From: Linepithema humile
Lineage: Eukaryota; Arthropoda; Insecta; Hymenoptera; Formicidae
Assembly: GCF_040581485.1 (NCBI RefSeq)
Contig: NC_090132.1
Location: 29,275,911-29,339,910, forward strand
Length of the DNA stretch: 64,000 nt
Direction of reading: 5' to 3'
Shown: positions 55,391 to 61,300 of the stretch, piece by piece
How positions within the stretch are numbered: the first letter of the stretch is position 1
How the letters are laid out: each line of letters begins with the position of its first letter
Program-made: the position numbers and the translations under genes
The notes under the pieces: generated by a model
What the model saw: only the letters and a program-made list of their open reading frames with translations
What the model was told of the DNA's origin: nothing
Database searches by the model: none

Positions 55391-58300
55391 CTTTTTTCTT
55401 GTTTTAAGTGACGATTAAGATAAAACTTTAATATATTTAAACTTGTTGGAAATAAGTCTTCGGAGATATATAATGTTTTTATAAAATGTGGTGTCTAAAT
55501 GTGAAATATTTCGTGATACTTTTTATCTGTTTAAACCTTGAAAACATCTTCTGTGATAAATGTTAAAATAAATTTTTCTTAGCTTAAAATGTGAATTAAG
55601 CGCATATCGTCTTTCTACATGATATTTAAATTTTTCATCTCGAATAACTGAGTCCTAAATTATTATTTTATTTTTTTAATATTATTTTTTATATCTTTTA
55701 ATGCTAAATTGTGCTCGCAATATTATGTTCCAATAAAATATAAATCAACTTCAGATTTGTGAAAGGATTGATAGTTAAGAAAACACTCTACATATCGATC
55801 TTCTTATTTACATTTCAGGGAGCAGAAGACCAAGTATTTTACCAGTACCAGACATGTTGACCAGCTCGACTCTGCACTTACCTGGCCAAGAATCCTTAGA
55901 CCACGAAGGCGACGAGTCGGAGGACGAAATGGATGACGATGTTCCCTGGAGATCGCCGAGCGAGAAGATTGCGTAAGTATGTTTTTTCTTTTCTCTCGCC
56001 AACCATTGTGATAAATTACGCTCGAGAATTCGTGGAGATATCACGACATCGATCTTTGACAATTAATCCAGCACGGAGAAGAGATCTCGTTGAGATTAGC
56101 GAAATCAATCGAGTAAAGGGAATTATTAGCAGGAATTTATGTCTCTTCTTTTCTCTTTTTTTTTCAATTTTTTAAATATTTGTTATGAATATCTCGATTC
56201 TAGCACGATCGTTATATCCTTTGGGGATAAACGATCTCGCACTCTGTCTCGTGCATCTGCATGACGCGGTCTTGTGCATTCGATTTATATGTGCATTACA
56301 CATATACATACATTTTATATCTCTGCATACTGTATATATTATATTTTTTTTTGTATCTGCACAAATAATCAAAAACGTTTAAAAACAACTCCTAAAAAGA
56401 GAAAAAAATTTTTAGGAAGTAATTAATAAATTAATGAAAAGAAAAGTTAAATATTATATCAACTTAATCAATCTTTTAACGTTATTTCTCTTCTTTTTTT
56501 TAACTTACACGCGTCATATTACGTTTGATGTAATTAATTTGTGATTTGTATATGAGATTCTTGAAAAAAACCAAAAATTTGGAGAAGTAATTCAGCCTTT
56601 TTGATTAGAAAAATTATTATACATTAAAATTTCGCAGAGAGTTCAAAGCGATCTTTTGAGCGACTCATGTTCTGTATGAAATTTTTTATTGAATTATTTG
56701 AATTCTTTATGATTCTCTAACATAATTTTTATGCACTTTTATCACGCATATTAGTATTTCTCTGATTTATGCGCGAGTGCGCATATACATAAATTAATTT
56801 ATTATCTTTAAAATATCACTTATCAGCTTTGAGCATTCAGGTTACCGCAAAGTATCTTAGAATCAGCAAGATAACAGTACAATTTTATAAAGCTTTCTAC
56901 ATTTTATTCAAATTTTAGCAGGTAGAATTTTTCTTAAAATAATGATATATTGTTGCCTGCCAATTTTTAAAATTCTATTTATCAGCACTGACTTTTATTC
57001 CACATAAAATCCCGCAAAAAGGCTTTTGTAGAATCAAGTTGGAGACGAGGTTATTCTTATTTTCCAAAAAAAAAAAAAAAAAAAACGGTACTATCGCACT
57101 GTGCTTATAATTTAATGACATCGTTAGCACTAAAATGTGGGCGCGTCAGAAGCCGCCATGATTGCATCGTTCATGTCATCGTAAAGAGAGGGCATCACCC
57201 CCGGCTTTTTGCGATGCTATCTTAAATATTTTCGATATTATCATTGTCTTGTCAGCGGGACAGCGTTAGTCCATGCGAGCGTACGCGCCGTCAGCGTGGT
57301 GCGATGACCTGCACTTATTTCTCTAGCTTTTGTAACGAGCAAAAACGGCTGCAATTAAAAAAAAAAAGTTAATGATTCTAAAATTATGAAAAGTTTTAAT
57401 ATTTGCTTCTAAACATTTTGGCAATCAAATTTTTAAATATTTTATATTTCTTAATTTAATATTTAATAATTAAATACATTTGCTGTTCAAATAAATTGTG
57501 CTTTTAAAATATTTTGGGCAAATGACGAAAAGCGTCACGTTACTTTTCCAATATTTATTAACTCTCTATAAGTAGCATTAGTGTGCTATGCCTATATAGC
57601 TAGCAATGAGTACAATTTCGAATACAATCGCTTATTCCCGTATAGTTAATGAAATTTAGAATATAATTTTATAAAACAATATAGAGCATCGAAGTAGGAC
57701 CTGAAAAAGAGATACAAATTGGGTTTTAAATATTTTTAGATATATTCTTTTTGTAATATTATTTTACATTTTTTTTTCTCCGCCCGTCTTTTCGAACATC
57801 TAACATGATAGATAAATCATTAAGCATTTTTATTCGAGACGCGAATGTTTTGACGCACCAGTTTTTTTTTTTTTTTTTAATTTTTTAAATATAATATCGT
57901 GCAAGTGAATAGTCGATGTGTCCTGTCTCAATGTCTCTCAATGCCTGTTTCACTAAACGGCACCGGATGGTGCCGTTGAATTGCTGCGCGATGCTGTCCT
58001 GCCTGACACCTTATATGTCCTCATGGATGTTTTCGATGTCTTCCTTCTTGCATCGTCCTTGTGCACTGCCGTCTTGCCGCACAACTTTCGTCAAGCAGCT
58101 TCAAAGGGTGAGTCTCTGGTTTTATGCTTCTACACATGTCGGTTTGATTTGCTTATTATTTGTTAATACATAGTTTATTCATTTCATAATTTTATTTTAC
58201 TTTTTACAATACATGATACGTTTACATATGTATATATATTATAATATATCTCCAATTTAAATAAGATATACGTAGTATATCTTAGCTAAACTTAGAAGTT

Positions 58301-61300
58301 TGCTTGTCAATGTGATGTCGATGTCGTAAGTATACGTGAAAAATAGCAGCGTGCTTCTGCGAGAAATCCGCTGTCGATACTTCCGTGATTTCGTTGTTAT
58401 AAAAATGTGTTATTGATATATAAATAATGTGGATAAAATATGATTTTTATATTAATCTTTTTAATTAATTACACAACTACGTATAATCGTATCAAATTTA
58501 CAAAAGGATAAATAAATAATATATATGGGGGTGTATATATAAAATTATTTCTTATAATTATTAAAAAAGATAAATTAAGAACTAAACATAAATATGAAAA
58601 TTCTACAGCAGAACTTCGTATCTCGAGCATCATTAACTTTATTGTAAAGAGCCTTGAACATTTTCAGCAGAATTAATCGTTGATATAAATTATTCTAGAA
58701 TATAAATTACAGACGAACACAAGTGCCTCGAGTGTGATAAATGTTTCCGGTTAGACACTATCCCAATCAAACACTATCTACAGTTCGCTGTTTGGATCGC
58801 GTGACGCGATGATACTCACGGGATCTGAGCGCGGTGCAAAATGGCTTGTCCCTTTCAATCTTCTTCAAGAGACCTATCTCCGGCTTTCAGAGAACCTTGA
58901 AAACCGGTAAACGACGAGTTGAGAGTGCTAAGCTCTCTGTGGAAAAGTACGTCTTCGCGATAAATCGAGATGAGGCCTTGTTAATCCCGTAAAAACTGCG
59001 CACACACGTGCACGGTTACATAGCTAATACAAAACATAAAAAAATTAACTCAATTTTTCACTTGAGAAACTCCACGGACAGTTTTGATGAAGCGACAATA
59101 TTTTTATCAGCCGACGAACATGCCTTCTCAAGTAGTCGTGTTGTTTGTTCGGTCGTTCTCAAGCAACTTTCGTTAATAAAAAACACAGCGCCGAAATCCA
59201 ACATCATGTAGAGGGCGTCGGGGCGAGATAATCAAGTTTCAACGGTGTTGCAGGATTGTCAAGGGATTCCCACCGGTTTCACCCTTTATTGGAGTTTCAC
59301 CAACCTTGTGCTACCTTCTGAAGGAGAAGAAGCCGCTCTGTTGCCTTCAGCTGGCTCAGGTATGCCTAATTTCTACAATCGATTCTCCAGAAAGTGAAAC
59401 TGAATCGTAAAAATCGTGACCGAAATGACGTTGATGTTTAACATTCACAATCTACTTCGTCGATCTATTAGGTGTGTCAGCATTGCAGCTACAGGAACGC
59501 CAAAGAGTACAATTGGCAGAACAAGACCATCATACTGGCGGCGGATTACGCCAGCAACGGGATTTACAACTTTATAATACCCTTAAGGGCACATTTTAGG
59601 TACTTATTGTATCAGTAACGCGCTTCAATATATGAACATGTCTTTTGGACTGCTTATTTAATTCGACAAAATTATTCGCAGAATTTCTAATTATTCTGTG
59701 TAAACAAAAATTTCATTATTTACTTTGCAACTAGTTTTATTTTTACATCGAAATAATGCGAACGATGCTGAGTAACTTTGAAATTTTGGCATACCTTTAA
59801 TTTAAATACAAAGCTATCTATTTCTTTATGTTAATTTTATTTTATTTATTAAGAAATTATCTGATGATTAAAAAATTATGTATAGAAGAAATTTGTCGAT
59901 TTATCGTTAAACAGAGTTAACGGATAGCTAACGAGCGAAAGTATTTTTTTTAGGTCGAAAACGTCGTTAAATCCGATCATCCTTTTACTGGAGAGAAAAC
60001 CGGAAATCGCATTTCTCGACGCAGTGTCCTATTTTCCATTAGTCTACTGGATGCGTGGCTCCATCGACTGTCTTGACGATCTTCTTCGGGCGGGTATCAC
60101 TTTGGCGGAAAATGTCGTGGTCGTAAACAAGGAGCTCAGTAATTCCGCCGAGGAAGACACTCTGGCTGATTGTAATACGATCGTTGCAGTACAGACTATG
60201 TTCAAGTAAGTGTGTGCATTTCTAACGAAAAATCTGATAAAACATATTTTGGTTTGAGTGGAAGAGTTTATAATTTAAATTTCTAATTAATTTCTTACAA
60301 ATTAATTTCTTTAAGAAAAATTATAATTTCGCACTAACATCCCGCGACGGCTCTCTATGCCTTTCTATTGTATTAATTGATTGTTATCATTTGAGCCTTT
60401 CCTTTATATGTGTTAGATTGTTTTAAATTTCTAATTTTTTTTTTAACAAATTTTTTAGTTTAAGAAATATATATATATATGTATGTTTCGAATGTGTGCA
60501 TTTTAATCTCTAAATACGCAGTCTTTTACATCAATGTTATTTTAATGCCGCGTTGAAATAATTGTTAGGATGTAAAATGTGAAAATTAATTTATGAAAAT
60601 TATTAAGTGCAGAAAAAAGAAAGAGCAAAAGATACAATGTTCATGAATATACATCACGTGGAAGTAATCGATAAAATTACGTAAACTCTTTAATGCGATT
60701 ATTTTTCTGTTGATAGATTCTTTCCAAGCATAAAGAGCATAACGGAGCTGTCCCAATCGAGCAATATGCGTTTCATGCAGTTTCGGGCGCACGACAAGTA
60801 CGCTTTGCATCTCAGCAAAATGGAAAAGGTACTCCTCAGTGCTACTACCGATGACAACTACTCCGCTGAGCCTTCGATGGGCTCCCCGGTAACACGATAT
60901 CACTCATTCTCCGACCTCTGATAATGGATTGATTGATTGTTGAATTGATCGATTAACTGCCAAGTATCTTCAACGTTGTTGTCGCTCTTGTACTGTCGCA
61001 ATTCACTTCATTCGATTCCTAACATTGCACATGAATTACAAAATTAATATTAACGCGTAAATCTAAAATTCGTGATTTACAAACAGATGAAAGTGTTGGC
61101 AAACGTGCACATTTGCTGCTTGTAAAATTGGTTCTTTTTTTTTTTTCATTTTACCGCGCATACTGCGATGTATTTTCCGGCGCGGTTTTTATACAAATCT
61201 AATTGACGGCGGAAGCGCGCGCACGCGTGTTCAAGGTTGCGGAAAACTTAAAAGGACACTTCCCGAGATTTGCGTTTGCCGACCTCGTAAGGCCGTCGGA

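Larger units (their letters stand above)
54682..55818 (+). other. Intron 14
   Basis: AT-rich. Holds a perfect 17-bp palindrome (55075-55091, ACGACTTT arms around one G), copy 2 of the dispersed repeat (55193-55270) and a (TA)18 microsatellite (55354-55389). No other gene seen. Confidence 0.7.

Noticed and set aside
57910..58107. Possible cassette exon in intron 15
   Set aside because: With the phase set by exon 15, each acceptor tried meets a stop codon quickly, and the peptide does not resemble the channel.
60586..60903. 105-codon minus-strand frame across exon 19
   Set aside because: It is antisense to a conserved exon and has no protein resemblance.
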